64,000 nucleotides of DNA, taken from the NCBI GenBank assembly GCA_017979445.1, contig CM030706.1, forward strand, positions 13,626,967-13,690,966, given 5' to 3'. Both the position numbers and the translations under genes were made by a program. Below the pieces are notes generated by a model. That model was given only the letters and a program-made list of their open reading frames with translations, was not told the origin of the DNA and made no database searches. The number at the start of each line of letters is the position of its first letter. The first letter of the stretch is position 1. Source of the DNA: Akebia trifoliata. Its lineage: Eukaryota > Streptophyta > Magnoliopsida > Ranunculales > Lardizabalaceae. Positions 31,768-44,005 of the stretch are shown here, one piece after another.

Positions 31768-33035
31768 CTAAAGACGTTAAACTTAGCGCTTCTGGGAGGC
31801 AATCCATGCACTTCAAGGGACATTGTGTTAAATATCAACAGGACTATAAGGTCTTTCTCAGGTGCTATCTAACCCACTTCATTTCATTTTGTCAATTTCA
31901 ATTTTACCTTTGCATGTATATGTTGAAATATTGAGGACAATATAATGTTTAAGTTTGGGGGTGTATGGGTTGGATTTCCACTTATTATTTTCTTCTTTTA
32001 CAAAAAAAAAAAAAAAAAAATTGAAAAATATTTGGTTGGCAACTTTGTTGTATTTTTCTCAAAGTCTTAGCTTGTATCTTTTAAGCACTTAGTGAAAATA
32101 TTTAATCAGTCTTTCATTGGAAGCTATGATCTGGAGTCCCCATTTATGTTTCTCTTAGGCAAAAATTAGAGCAAAGTTATCTTTTGGTTTATAGTCACTT
32201 CTAATAAGGTTACCAAGAGTCTAGATTGTATTAAAAGAGCTTGTTACCTTCTTTCTACCTAGAGTTTAAGGAAAAACTAGGTTTGATGAACTTTGACTTC
32301 CTTGTTCAATTGGTTGGTTGATTAGAAGAAAAACAGAACTGGATTGTATACACCTTGTACAGCAACCATTGAATTAGACTGGGTACCTTGAAAAGGGCTG
32401 CCTACTTTTCTTAGAAAAATAGTGAAGATAGTAATAAAAAAAAAAAAAAAGAGAAAAAGTCAAAGATCCAAAAGTTTATGTAAAGTTTTAGTAGGGTGAA
32501 AGCCATCAAGTGTAAAAATGTGAGTATACTGGAATATCACAGATAAAGCCCCTTAGAGGTATTAAAGTGAATATCCACACTTCTCACTACCCCAGACAGG
32601 ATGCTAAGTTTAGAATTAAACCCTAAGTTACTCCAGTATTCTTGAGTAGTTAGAAGGTTGAAACTCATTTTGAGAAATCGAATCTCTTAAATTTCTAAGT
32701 TAGAATCACTATCGCTCAAAGGTCAATTTAAGTCTAAGTTTTGTCGTAGAGAAATAAGGGTTGGGACTCTATACCAAGCAGTACTTCTAATTGATTGACA
32801 AAAAAAAAAAAAAAGACTTGTGCTTTTCAATATAAGTTTTGATTTTGACTATTTTTACTTCAAAGTTTTTTCAAATTTTGTGGGTATATTTTCTGCAAAC
32901 CCTCACGAGTCAAACTCGTCCACTAGGGGTAACCTAGCGGTTCAAGGGCTTGCTGCATTCGCTAAATGCAGTCGAGGTGCCTGCGAAAGTGGCATTTTAT
33001 TTTCTAGGGACTAGAAAAAGGTAAGTTTGGGGGTG
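31768..33035 (+). other. B2 non-coding tail with two polypurine-like tracts
   Basis: No ORF of note is seen in the place where some Athila elements carry an env-like gene. A tract AAGTTTGGGGGTGT lies at about 31951-31965, and an almost identical one (AAGTTTGGGGGTG, 33023-33035) directly precedes the 3' LTR; the latter is the polypurine tract. Poly-A runs lie at 32001-32020, 32437-32452 and 32800-32814. Five short perfect hairpins lie at 32905-33015. Confidence 0.78.
32905..33015 (+). other. Row of five hairpins before the B2 polypurine tract
   Basis: Stems in order: ACGAGT/ACTCGT (32905-32919), CTAGG/CCTAG (32923-32937), CTGCATT/AATGCAG (32953-32971), TGCC/GGCA (32978-32994) and TCTAG/CTAGA (33003-33015), with loops of 3-9 nt. 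The same five are present in B1. No coding potential. Confidence 0.65.
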
Positions 33036-34265
33036 TGATGAGTGTCTCCAAACACTCAATTATACGCACATTTTCCGGATATTTATCTTGATTTTTGTAC
33101 CTATTTCTCTATATTAAGATAATCATATATGATAAGCCTCAAACCACCACGTTGCATGTTAATTAGGCTTAATTATATATAAATAAATTCATTTACTAGA
33201 TAAATCTAATTACGTGTGTTTCTTGTGCAGAAAATCAACAATTTGGAATCAAAATCTCAAGGCAAAAGCATTTGGGCCCACTTTGGAATGCCCTAACACT
33301 TTGGAATGCCCTAATCCTTTGGAATGCCCTAATCTTAACTCATATTCTCCTCTTTTGTCTTTTTGTGCAAAGAAAAGTGGAGGCTACTTTTAGACTCTTC
33401 TACACACATTTTTCTCTATAAATAGAGCCTTCATTTCTAGAGAAAGGGTCCCATCTTGGTTCTCTTATCCAAGACTCCTTTAATCTAAGGCTCTTTGCCT
33501 ATTCTCTTATTTTTTTATTTTCATTTTCTAGTTATTTTCTTTTGGTTAATAGTCTTGTAAGAAGTAGAAGAAGAAGAAGTTGTAATTTTCTCCATGAAAT
33601 GAAGAAAAGTTCTTTCATCTCTTTATCTTCCCTCTCTTGCAATGACATTAGGCTAAGTTCCCCTCCATTGGAGAGTGGAAAAGCCTAGAGCAAGTTCTTG
33701 TGTTATTTCTAATTTTATGCCTTTCTTTTATTTAAAATGCTTATGAATTCTCTTTAAGTTTCTTGCACATTTTATTCTTAATATAGATACTTTATGCTTA
33801 GATTAGATCAAGATAAAGTATGCTTAAATTAGATAATTTGTAGTAAGAAGTTCTCAAGAAATTCTACTTTGTTTTTGTTCCTTTATTTCATTTTAATTGC
33901 AAAACTTTCCGATCTAAGGAGCTAACACCAAGCCCTTATGATTGAGTTATAAAAAGGCTAGAGACTAGAAATTGCTCATTAACATGTTTTAGGTAGATCC
34001 ACCTCCAATGGTGTTTTAATTCATAAGTTTACTTGCTTTTAATTTCATTTACTTTAGTTTATTTTCTAGCAATTTTACATCTTCTTATAAGTTCAAAAAT
34101 ACAAAGAAAAACAGTTTTAATTCTTTTTAGTTAATTTGAATTTTATCTTCTTAGCTTAGCTCTATTCCTCCTTTCTCTTGGGTTCGATCCCCTATTTGCC
34201 CCACAAGTAAGGTAAAACTAAGATTATTATTAACTCCGGTGAGAAGAACAACGATAGTCTCATCA
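33036..34265 (+). mobile_element. B2 3' LTR (1230 bp)
   Basis: Same ends and TATA box (33417-33424) as the 5' LTR, with three 18-bp units in U3. It differs from the 5' LTR by a handful of substitutions and about as many one-base length changes. The right flank AGTTCATC is B1 gag. Confidence 0.94.
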
Positions 34266-35105
34266 AGTTCATCCCAACTCAACAGGCAACCCCATCAAAA
34301 TCCTCCACCTAGATAACTAGGTCCCTGCTCATCCATCGTTACGAGGAAGTTCAGTTGGGGCAGTTAGCTCTTTCCCTTGAGTGGGAGAGAGAAAGGTCAA
34401 TTTCCTAGTCAGGACTATTCCCTTAACCCTAGGGTCAACCTTTGATTCCAAACGATCAAAAGGTTTCAATACAAAGTGGAAAGCCATTCTGGAGCTCCAC
34501 AAGACTCAGTCAGGCTATCCACACTTGCGTTCGGGAAAGAAGGTGGACAACAAGGTCCAACCTATTGACACGGAGAAAAGGTCTTAGAAAAGGACAAAGT
34601 TCAAAAAGAAGCCATAGAGTCTCCAACATAGAAGAAGAAAGATTTGGAAAATCCTCCTATCATTTTGCCATATTCCAAAAGCTCCATTTCCCCATCTTCT
34701 TAGAGATTCTAAAAAAGGTAAGCAGTTTGAGGGTTTCTTAGAAGTCTTCCAAAATGTGCATATCAATATCCCATTCCTAGATGCCATTAAGCAGATACCT
34801 TCTTATGCGAAATTCTAAAGGATTTGACCACAAGCTAAAAGGAAAATACCATTTCCTCGGGAAGCTATTATGGCAGCCCAAGCTTCGTCACTCATCCAAC
34901 AAACGATTTGCACCAAAATTAAGGTCCTGGATGTCCGACAATTTCTATTCATATTGAAAATCAAGTGGTCGAAAAATGTCTTTTAGACTTAGGGAGCCAG
35001 TGTGAACCTTTTACCATATTCGGTTTATAAACCAATTAGGTTTGGGGGTTTTGAAACCCACAGATATCACGTTGAGTCTAACCGATAGGTCCATAAAAAT
35101 TCCAA
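34266..35105 (+). pseudogene. B1 gag end, linker and protease start, indel-rich
   Basis: This aligns base by base with B2 27520-28385 but carries a one-base gain or loss roughly every 30-50 bases. No frame survives: a G is gained inside the DLGAS codons at about 34990, and an A is lost near 35115. Farther right (from about 35110) the density drops sharply. The coding role is that of the B2 counterpart. Confidence 0.78.
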
Positions 35106-35533
35106 AGGGTATAGTGAGGACGTGATAGTTAAAGTCAAAGATTTATATTTTCCTATTGACTTTGTTGTCTTAGACACAGAGCCAGTCATCAATTCGAACA
35201 GTCATATTCCTATCATCTTAGGACGTCCATTCTTAGCCACGTCTGACGCAGTCATTCGTTGTAGAAACGGAATTATGACTTTAGCATTGGGGGATATGAA
35301 AGTGAAACTGAATGTCTTCCACAATTTCCAAGGAATTGATGTAGATGATGGTATGGAGGAAGTGAACATGATAGATACGCTAGTCAATCAAACGTATCAA
35401 GAATTAGGGTACTCTGATCCCCTAACGAAATGTTTGGCTCACTTTGGCCTTGACTTGGACGTAGAAGAGTCTATAAGCGAAGTCAATGCTTTGCTTGAAT
35501 CCGTTCCACTCTTAGATTCTGTGCGATGACACG
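35106..35533 (+). pseudogene. B1 protease end and pre-RT linker
   Basis: An open frame begins at 35122 with FVVLDTEPVINSN, followed by the protease C-terminal block IILGRPFLATSDAVI, which B2 has lost by frameshift. The linker with HFGLDLDVEES ends in a TGA at 35527, where B2 reads TGG. The two copies are broken at different places. Confidence 0.8.
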
Positions 35534-35553
35534 CAAAAGCTGAAAGTCTTCCC

Positions 35554-37104
35554 GTGCGCACATCCAATCTTGTTCCTTCTCATGTCGAGCCTCCAAAATT
35601 GGAACTCAAGTCTCTTCCAGAGACCTTGAGATATGCATTTCTTGGCAAGAATCAAACCTTGCCTGTGATCATTTCCTCTCACCTCAATGAAGTCCAAGAG
35701 GGAAAGTTGTTAGGAGTATTAAGGGAACATCAAGAAGCTATTGGTTTGAGCATAGCTGACATCAAGGGAATTAGTCCATCCGTGGTGATGCACCACATTC
35801 GTTTAGAGGATTTTGCTAAACCTTCCTTAGAACCTCAGAGACGACTAAATCCTGTCATGAAAGACGTGGTTCGGATGGAAGTGATGAAATTGCTAGATGC
35901 GGGTATTATCTATCCTATCTCTAACAGTCGTTAGGTGAGTCATATATAAGTAGTTCCTAAGAAATCTGGTATCACTGTGGTAGTGAACTAAAACAACGAA
36001 TTAATCCCCACTCGAGTCCAAAATGGATGGAGAGTGTGTATCGATTATAGGAAACTCAACTCGATGACTCCTAAGGATCATTTCCCCTTACCTTTCATTG
36101 ATCAAATGTTAGAGCGTCTAGCAGGACATTCTTATTATTGCTTCTTAGATGGTTATTCCAGGTACAACCAGATACCTGTTGCTCCAATCGATCAAGAGAA
36201 AATAACGTTCACCTGTCCCTTTGGAACTTTCGCGTATCGTCGCATGCCTTTTGGATTGTGCAATGCACCCGCTACTTTTCAACGGTGCATGATGAGTATA
36301 TTTTCTGACATGCTAGAAAGATATCTCGAAGTGTTCATGGACGATTTTTCAATTTTCGGACCAAGTTTTGAGGAATGTCTCCATCACTTGACTTTGGTTC
36401 TTCAACGTTGCAAAGAGGTCAATCTAATCCTCAATTGGGAAAAATGCCATTTCATGGTAACATCGGGGATTGTGCTAGGGCACATTGTTTCTGCTAAAGG
36501 GATTGAGGTAGATAAGGCAAAGGTAGGTCTAATTGAAAAATTACCACCTCCTAGAACGGTCAAAGAAATTAGGTCATTCCTAGGCCATGTGGGTTTTTAT
36601 CGTAGATTCATTAAAGATTTCGGGAAAATCTCGAAGCCTTTATGTGAGCTATTGGGAAAGGATGTTCCTTTCGCCTTTTTAGAGTCATGTCTCTCTGCGT
36701 TCAACAAGCTCAAGTCTGAGTTAACCTCGGCACCCATTATTCAACATCCAAACTGGAGCATTCCATTCGAAGTTATGTGCGACGCTTCAGATTATGCAAT
36801 AGGCGTTGTTTTGAGTCAGCGAATTGAAAAACAACCTCATGTTATCCAATATGCTAGTAAAACCTTTAACGATGCTCAGCTTAACTACTCTACAACGGAG
36901 AAGGAAATGCTAGCAGTGGTCTATGCCGTTGAAAAATTCTGCCCCTACCTTATAGGATCTAAAGTTGTGATCTACACAGACCACGCAGCATTGAAGTACC
37001 TTCTATCAAAGAAAGAGACTAAAGCAAGATTAATCCGTTGGATTCTACTTCTACAAGAGTTTGATCTCGAGATCCGAGACAAAAAAGGGGCAAAAATGTC
37101 GTAG
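35554..37104 (+). pseudogene. B1 reverse transcriptase and RNase H
   Basis: The frame is long but has TAG at 35932 and changes at 35945-35990, where B2 reads TGG and CAA codons. From 36034 one frame of 356 codons holds the palm motifs [29 protein letters not shown] and FMDDFSIFG (36334-36360), the connection segment, and an RNase H with [31 protein letters not shown] and [11 protein letters not shown]. This is the longest intact polymerase block in the window; all catalytic acids are present. A deletion near 37095 shifts into the integrase. Confidence 0.85.
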
Positions 37105-38500
37105 CTGATCACTTGTCTAGGATAGTTAACAAGCCATCCGAGGAATCCTTACCCATCTCTGAATCCTTTCCCGATGAACAACTTATGCAAATCTCTCAAG
37201 CCAATGCTCCATGGTATGCAGAAATTCAAGCACTACCTTACAGGTCAATTCCCAGTCGAAATGACTAGTCAAGAGAAACTTCGTCGTCTTCTGTCAAAAA
37301 TAAAATGGTATTTCTGGGATGAACCATACTTATTTAAGTATTGTCCCGATCAAATCAGTAGACGTTGTATTTCAACCTGTGAGCAAGTCAGTATCTTAGA
37401 GTTTTGCCATAATCATGCCTGCGGAGGGCACTTCAGTGGTAAGAAGACCGCCATGAAAATCTTACAATGCGGTTTTTTCTGGCCTAATATTTTTCTTAAT
37501 GCCCACGAGTTTAGCAAATCTTGTGATAGATGTCAGAGATTAAGAAAAATCTCTAAGAGAAATGAAATACCTCAAAATCCTATCCTGATCATCGAAATTT
37601 TTGACGTGTGGGGTATAGACTTCATGGGACCCTTTCCTATCTCCCAGGGTTACTAATACATCCTACTTGCCATTGACTATGTGTCAAAATGGGTCGAAGC
37701 TGTGGCATGTAGAACTAACGATCACAAGGTTGTGATAAAATTCATCAAGGAGACGATTTTTTCAAGATTTGGTACTCCACGAGCTATCATAAGTGATGGT
37801 GGCTCGTATTTTTGCAGCAAGATATTTGCTGCGTTGATGAAGAAATACCTCATAACGCATAAGGTTGCCACACCTTACCACCCACAAACAAGTGCGCAAG
37901 TAGAGATTTCTAATAGGGAAATAAAGACTATTTTAGAAAAAAATAGTCAGTCCTTCAAGGAAAGATTGGTCTTTGAGATTGAGTGATTCACTCTGGGCTT
38001 ATAGGACTGCATTCAAGACACCCATAGGATGTCTCCTTACAGGTTAGTTTTTGGCAAGGCCTGTCATCTCCCTGTAGAACTAGAACATCGTGCATATTGG
38101 GCGATCAAACGCCTCAACTTTGATTTTGATAAAGCCGGTGAGAAGCGAAAGTTACAACTAGACGAGTTAGAAGAGATTAGAAATGACTCGTATGATTGTG
38201 CCAAAAGGTACAAAGAGCGTACCAAATTCTTTCACGATAGGCACATTCTTAGGAGGAATTTCATTCCTAATCAAAGAGTTTTATTGTATGATAATAGACT
38301 CCACCTTTTTCAGGAAAACTTAAGTCTCGATGGACTGGCCCATATATTATCCAAACAGTCTACCCCCATGGTGCTGTTGAAGTCCTTAATCCTAAGGACG
38401 GATCCACTTTCAAAGTGAATGGCAACGTCTCAAACCGTTTCTCGAATATGTTCCGCAGAGGAAGTTCTTTTTTGATGATCTCGTTTATCAAAATTAACTA
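37105..38500 (+). pseudogene. B1 integrase, broken
   Basis: From 37174 an open frame covers the zinc-binding domain ([18 protein letters not shown] and [11 protein letters not shown]) and [14 protein letters not shown], then TAA at 37654, where B2 has CAA. The core goes on with [11 protein letters not shown] and [12 protein letters not shown] (acidic D and E present), and breaks occur near 37975 and 38025. The C-terminal part 38029-38418 shows [21 protein letters not shown] one-base loss near 38310 ruins the last domain. Confidence 0.83.
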
Positions 38501-39767
38501 TGTTTTCGTCTAGCTAAAGACGTTAAACTTAGCGCTTCTGGGAGGCAATCCATGCACTTCAAGGGACATTGTGTTAAATATCAACAGGACTATAAGGTCT
38601 TCTCAGGTGCTATCTAACCCACTTCATTTCATTTTGTCAATTTCAATTTTACCTTTGCATGTATATGTTGAAATATTGAGGACAATATAATGTTTAAGTT
38701 TGGGGGTGTATGGGTTGGATTTCCACTTATTATTTTCTTCTTTTATACAAAAAAAAAAAAAAATTGAAAAATATTTGGTGGCAATTTGTTGTATTTTTCT
38801 CAAAGTCTTAGCTTGTATCTTTTAAGCACTTAGTGAAAATATTTAATTAGTCTTTCATTGGAAGCTATGATCTGGAGTCCCCATTTATGTTTCTCTTAGG
38901 CAAAAATTAGAGCAAAGTTATCTTTTGGTTTATAGTCACTTCTAATAAGGTTACAAAGAGTCTAGATTGTATTAAAAAGCTTGTTACCTTCTTTCTACCT
39001 AGAGTTTAAGGAAAAACTAGGTTTGATGAACTTTGACTTCCTTGTTCAATTGGTTGGTTGATTAGAAGAAAAACAGAACTGGATTGTATACACCTTGTAC
39101 ATCAACCATTGAATTAGACTGGGTACCTTGGAAAGGGCTGCCTACTTTTCTTAGAAAAAATAGTGAAGAAGTAATATAAAAAAAAAAAGTCAAAGATCCA
39201 AAAGTTTATGTAAAGTTTTAGTACGGTGAAAGCCATCAAGTGTAAAAATGTGAGTATACTGGAATATCACAAATAAAGCCCCTTAGAGGTATTAAAGTGA
39301 ATATCCATACTTCTCACTACCCCAGACAGGATGCTAAGTTTAGAATTAAACCCTAAGTTACTCCAGTTATTCTTGAGTAGTTAGAAGGTTGAAACTCATT
39401 TTGGGAAATCGAATTTCTTAAATTTCTAAGTTAGAATCACTATCGCTCAAAGGTCAATTTAAGTCTAAGTTTTGTCGTAGAGAAATAAGGGTTGGGACTC
39501 TATACCAAGCAGTACTTCTAATTGATTGACAAAACCAAAAAAAAGACTTGTGCTTTTCAATATAAGTTTTGATTTTGACTATTTTTACTTCAAAGTTGTT
39601 TTCAAATTTTGTGGGTATATTTTCTATAAACCCTCACGAGTCAAACTCGTCTACTAGGGGTAACCTAGCGGTTCAAAGGCTTGCTGCATTCGCTAAATGC
39701 AGTCGAGGTGCCTGCGAAAGTGGCAGTTTTATTTTCTAGGGACTAGAAAAAGGTAAGTTTGGGGGTG
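38501..39767 (+). other. B1 non-coding tail
   Basis: Nearly identical to the B2 tail, with shorter poly-A runs. An internal polypurine-like AAGTTTGGGGGTGT lies at about 38696-38709 and the terminal one at 39755-39767. The five hairpins lie at 39636-39747 with all stems intact. No ORF is seen. Confidence 0.78.
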
Positions 39768-40964
39768 TGATGAGTGTCTCTAAACACTCAATTATACACA
39801 CATTTTCTGGATATTTATCTTGATTTTTGTACCTATTTCTCTATATTAAGATAATAATCATGATAAGCCTCAAACCACCACGTTGCATGTTAATTAGGCT
39901 TAATTATATATAAATAAATTTATTTACTAGATAAATCTAATTACGTGTGTTTCTTGTGTAGAAAATCAACAATTTGGAATCAAAATCTCAAGGCAAAAGC
40001 ATTTGGACCCACTTTGGAATGCCCTAATCCTTAACTCATATTCTCCTCTTTTGTCTTTTTGTGCAACAAAAAGTGGAGGCTACATTTAGACTCTTCTACA
40101 CACATTTTTCTCTATAAATAGAGCCTTCATTTCTAGAGAAAGGGTCTCATCTTTGTTCTCTTATCCAAGACTCCTTTAATCTAAGGCTCTTTGCCTATTC
40201 TCTTATTTTTTTTGTATTTTCATTTTCTAGTTATTTACTTTTGGCTAATTAGTCTTGTAAGAAGTAGAAGAAGAAAAAGTTGTAAGTTTCTCCATGAAAT
40301 GAAGAAAAGTTCTTTCATCTCTTATCTTCCCTCTCTTACAATGACATTAGGCTAAGTTTCCCTCCATTGGAGAGTGGAAAAGCCTAGAGCAAGTTCTTGT
40401 GTTATTTTTAATTTCATGCCTTTCTTTTATTTAAAATGCTTATGAATTCTCTTTAAGTTTCTTGCACCTATTATTCTTAATATAGATACTTTATGCTTAG
40501 ATTAGATCAAGATAAAGTATGCTTAAACTAGATAATTGGTAGTAGGAAGTTTTCAAAGAATTCTACTTTGTTTATGTTCCCTTATTTCATTTCATTTGCA
40601 AAACTTTCCGATCTAAGGAGCTAGCACCAAGCCCTTACGATTGAGTTATAAAAAGGCTTGAAACTAAGAATTTCTCATCAACATGTTCTAGGTAGATCCA
40701 CCTCTAATGGTGTTTTAATTTCATAAGTTACTTGCTTTTAATTTCATTTACTTTACTTTCTCTTCTAGTAATTTTACATTTTCTTATAAGTTCAAAAATA
40801 CAAAGAAAAATAATTTTAATTCCTTTTAGTTAATTTGAATTTTATCTTCTTAGCTTAACTCTATTCCTTCTTTCTCTTGGGTTCGATCCCCTACTTGCCC
40901 CACAAGTAAGGTAAACGTAAGATTATTATTAACTCCGGTGAGAAGAACAACGATAGTCTCATCA
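39768..40964 (+). mobile_element. B1 3' LTR (1197 bp)
   Basis: Ends TGATGAG and CTCATCA, TATA box at 40113-40120. Only one 18-bp U3 unit is present, against three in B2, and there are many small differences, so it belongs to a somewhat different LTR variant. It abuts family A sequence in reverse orientation (ACAATCATACACTCTG), and no duplication can be tested because the 5' LTR is lost. Confidence 0.92.
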
Positions 40965-43900
40965 ACAATCATACACTCTGTTCTCATCATTCACATCATT
41001 CACATACATTCATCAATCACAAAGTCTCATTCAGTGAACAATCCGGGAACACCCACGATACATTCGAGTTGTGACCTACAAGGAAGGTTTTTAGACTCTA
41101 AGCTTACTACATGCAATGCATTTTTATCTGACCACATTTTCCCAAGTACACCTATATACCTCTTGAGCATACTCAATTAGACAGCACATGGTGACTTGGT
41201 TTGATATACCGTATAGGTGATAATCTAAAACTTCAATTCACTTATCTGAAGTCAAAAACAGTCAGTTTGATCCCCAATTGAGAGATGACGCACAATGCTT
41301 GAGCAAGGACCCACTTAAATACCTCTCGTCTAGAATAGGCGTAGTCTATCCCTTTCGTATAATAGGGTACAGCGGGGCAGGATCTCGCTTAGGCATTGGT
41401 TTTAACCAAGAAGTGCAATTGATGTACTTGGATTATCTTTTATATACCTGCGAGTACGAGTCAAGAGTTGTAGCTTTCATAAATAGTTTGGCATCTCATG
41501 AGGGGACCGACCACGTACTAGTACTACGTTGGCAAACGAGACATTTGATTGTGTAGCTCACAATAGGTCAAAGGCTCAGGTCGCTCCAGCTTGGGTGCAT
41601 CGATATACCTTTCAGAATCACCTAATCAGACGCTATTGATGTCCCAGTTTGATATATCCTAAGGTACGTGACTAGAGTTGTGGTTTTCATGAATGGCGTC
41701 GTGTCTCCGAGGAGACCGGGCCACGCACTAGTGCCACATTGGCTATAAGGGACGTGCAACGTGCAATGTGATAATATAAACGTGCTAGTGGTGTGTGCAA
41801 AACGGGGTCGGGTGTGCCCGGGGCTTTTTTCAAACACATAGGTCCACGGGTCCAATTAAATCATAAAAGCAAAGGTATACATCGACCAAGAAAGATTAAG
41901 GACATATCCATATGGTTCAATTTAATATTAAAGGTATACACATCTCAAGCATATATCAGTGGTAAATCTATCAATGAATATAACATGGAATAACTAATCC
42001 AATCCAAAATTGAAACAAGCACCAAAAAAAATTTTATATCCAAATAAAATGGATATCATTTTTATGGTCCAATCAAAGGTTACTTTGGGCGATCAAAAAT
42101 AATACTTTAAAAGGTGTTAAATTGAGGACAAACAATGATTTTCTTTAAACAACCTGACTTTTTTTTTTTTTTTAGTTATATTTCTTTTTAAAATGCTTCT
42201 TATCTTGCCAAGCAATACCAAAAACTCTATGATTTCAACAAATTTTTTTTTTTTTTAAATTATTGCTAAAAGAAAAAAAAATTAAAATCTCAACCTAAAA
42301 TATTATTCATTGCCACACCAACTCAATTGCCATAAAAGAAACCAAAAATCCTAACATGATGTGTCATAAGTACCAATTGGTGTGCCAATAGTGTCTTTTA
42401 GCTTGAAAGTGTTCTCCTAAGAAACCAACACGTGAAGGTGTTTTAATCAAAAATCCTTAAAAGCATTTTAATAAGAGGGATTTATAGAAATAATGATTCT
42501 AAAAAAAAAAAGTCAAAATTCGTTTTAGTTAGAAACCCATTTTTTTCTATAGTCTCTTAACACCCTTTCTATCGAATTCAAATTAAAGATACTCCAACCA
42601 ATCCTTATCATAATTTTTCTAAAAACTTCTTATTCAATAAAAGAAAATTTTTGTATTCTTATGATCAGAAGCTTGAATCAATGATTTGGGTATGATCACA
42701 ATTTTAAGAACATAAGTTCTCCTACTTGAGGATCTTTATTTCTGTCATCAGAAATTTTTATTCTAAAAAAAACCAATTTCTCTGTTAAAAATAAAACAAA
42801 GAAAAATTTTCCCTTGAATAAAACGCATTTGAATCCCTTCTTTTCTATTTCTTATTTTTTTGAAGCAGAACGAAATGTGCTGAAACAAAACAAAAAGAAA
42901 AAAACTTGAGTGCAAACTACCAACCCAGAGAGCTCTAGGTAATCAGAATGGGGTTTTCGAAAACGAATCCGTGATCAAACTTATATAATCTCTGTTTCTC
43001 GTAATCTTTAAAACAAAACCAGATTTTGGAAAATAAAACCAAATCGTCTGCCATTAACACTCCGTTAGAACTCGAAACTGAAGCAATGACATTTCGCGGA
43101 GTGGTTTCTACAAATTAAACCGTGATTTTCACTTTGGACCAGAGGTTTTTTGTTAAACAAAACCAGCAAATTTTGAATTTTTCTTCAGTAGGAGGAAAAG
43201 AGATCGATTTCCCTTGGTGAGATCGCTTAACTTGAGTTGGTTTCGAAGGGACTTACATCCAAAGAAAACAACAACTTTAAGAAAAAATCGAATTGGGCGA
43301 AGGTTTCAGCCGATCGAACCAAGAGACAGGTTCGGTCTCTTGTTAGAGAAAACAACATTAATAAGAAATTTAAATTAAAATTGACTGGGTTCAAAGAGTA
43401 AAAATAGTATTTTACTAAGGGCACACCACCCACAAAGGTTGAAACCGATGGATTATTGCTAACAAACCCTTAAAAAAAACATTTTTATTTTTTATTTATT
43501 TTTTATTTTTTAAAATTCTCTTTTATTCTTATTGCCTTGTTGCTGTCAATGGGCAGCACGCCTATAAAAAAAATTATTATTAATTTTTTTTAAAAAGAAA
43601 AAACGAAAAACAAAAATTAACCAACAGATTAAACACTTAAAAAAAAAACTATCCAAGGATCAATCGCACACACCTAAAAAATCTATACACGTTTCTTTTT
43701 AAAAAATTCAAGAAAATAAAAAAAAATCGTTGTCCAACCATCATCAATCCATCTTCAATAAAACCATCCCTTTGAAATCTCGCATTATTTAGGGTCATTC
43801 CGAATGGCTTTCAATTGAACCATAAAAAATGCTAATCCAGGCACACAATCAATAATTGAATGAAAAAAAAAGAAGAAAAAAAACCAAAAATATAAACAGG

Positions 43901-43986
43901 CAAACTAATAACTAGAAATAAAAACAGTTTAGATTGTTTTAGCAATGCTCCCAAACTTGGAGTTTTTCAAGTATGATCCTCAATAG
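40965..43986 (-). other. A3 leader
   Basis: Non-coding. Homologous to the A1 leader (about 130-1730) and the A2 leader. Contains the shared A/B module at 41246-41422. The part nearest the primer binding site (about 42500-43980) is AT-rich with many homopolymer runs and lacks the 192-bp repeat of A2. Open frames are short and not conserved in A1 or A2. Confidence 0.7.
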
Positions 43987-44005
43987 TCCCCAGTAGAGTC
44001 GCCAC

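Larger units (their letters stand above)
23717..34265 (+). mobile_element. Family B copy B2: full-structure Athila-like element, nested in B1
   Basis: Both LTRs, a primer binding site, leader, gag-pol, tail and polypurine tract are present. By eye the LTRs differ at roughly 15 places over 1.2 kb, mostly single-base, which suggests a young insertion. Flanks match the interrupted gag of B1: AGTTCAT occurs on both sides (23709-23715 and 34266-34272), with one extra G before the left LTR, so the expected clean 5-bp duplication is not seen. There is no env-like ORF. Coding regions carry several frameshifts. Confidence 0.92.
22239..40964 (+). mobile_element. Family B copy B1: Athila-like element lacking its 5' LTR, split by B2
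   Basis: B1 starts abruptly at CTTCATAGAACC, which corresponds to the end of the shared leader module in B2 (26041). So the 5' LTR, primer binding site and most of the leader are missing. Gag runs to 23716, B2 occupies 23717-34265, and gag-pol resumes at 34266 and continues to the tail and 3' LTR (39768-40964). Where undamaged it is close to B2. The right flank is family A in the opposite orientation. Confidence 0.85.

Noticed and set aside
32001..32020. Poly-A run as the tail of a LINE or SINE
   Set aside because: It lies in the middle of the family B tail, is present with different length in B1, and has no adjacent element end or duplication.
32930..33000. tRNA-like fold around GCGGTTCAAGGGC
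   Set aside because: The T-loop-like text is suggestive, but no acceptor stem, anticodon arm geometry or CCA-compatible end can be drawn. The five separate hairpins explain the region better.
31768..33035. Env-like gene of Athila elements
   Set aside because: No frame longer than about 65 codons is present, and the two copies agree in being non-coding.
41278..41556. 92-codon open frame in A3
   Set aside because: It lies antisense to the element leader and covers the shared module, and it is not open in A1 or A2.
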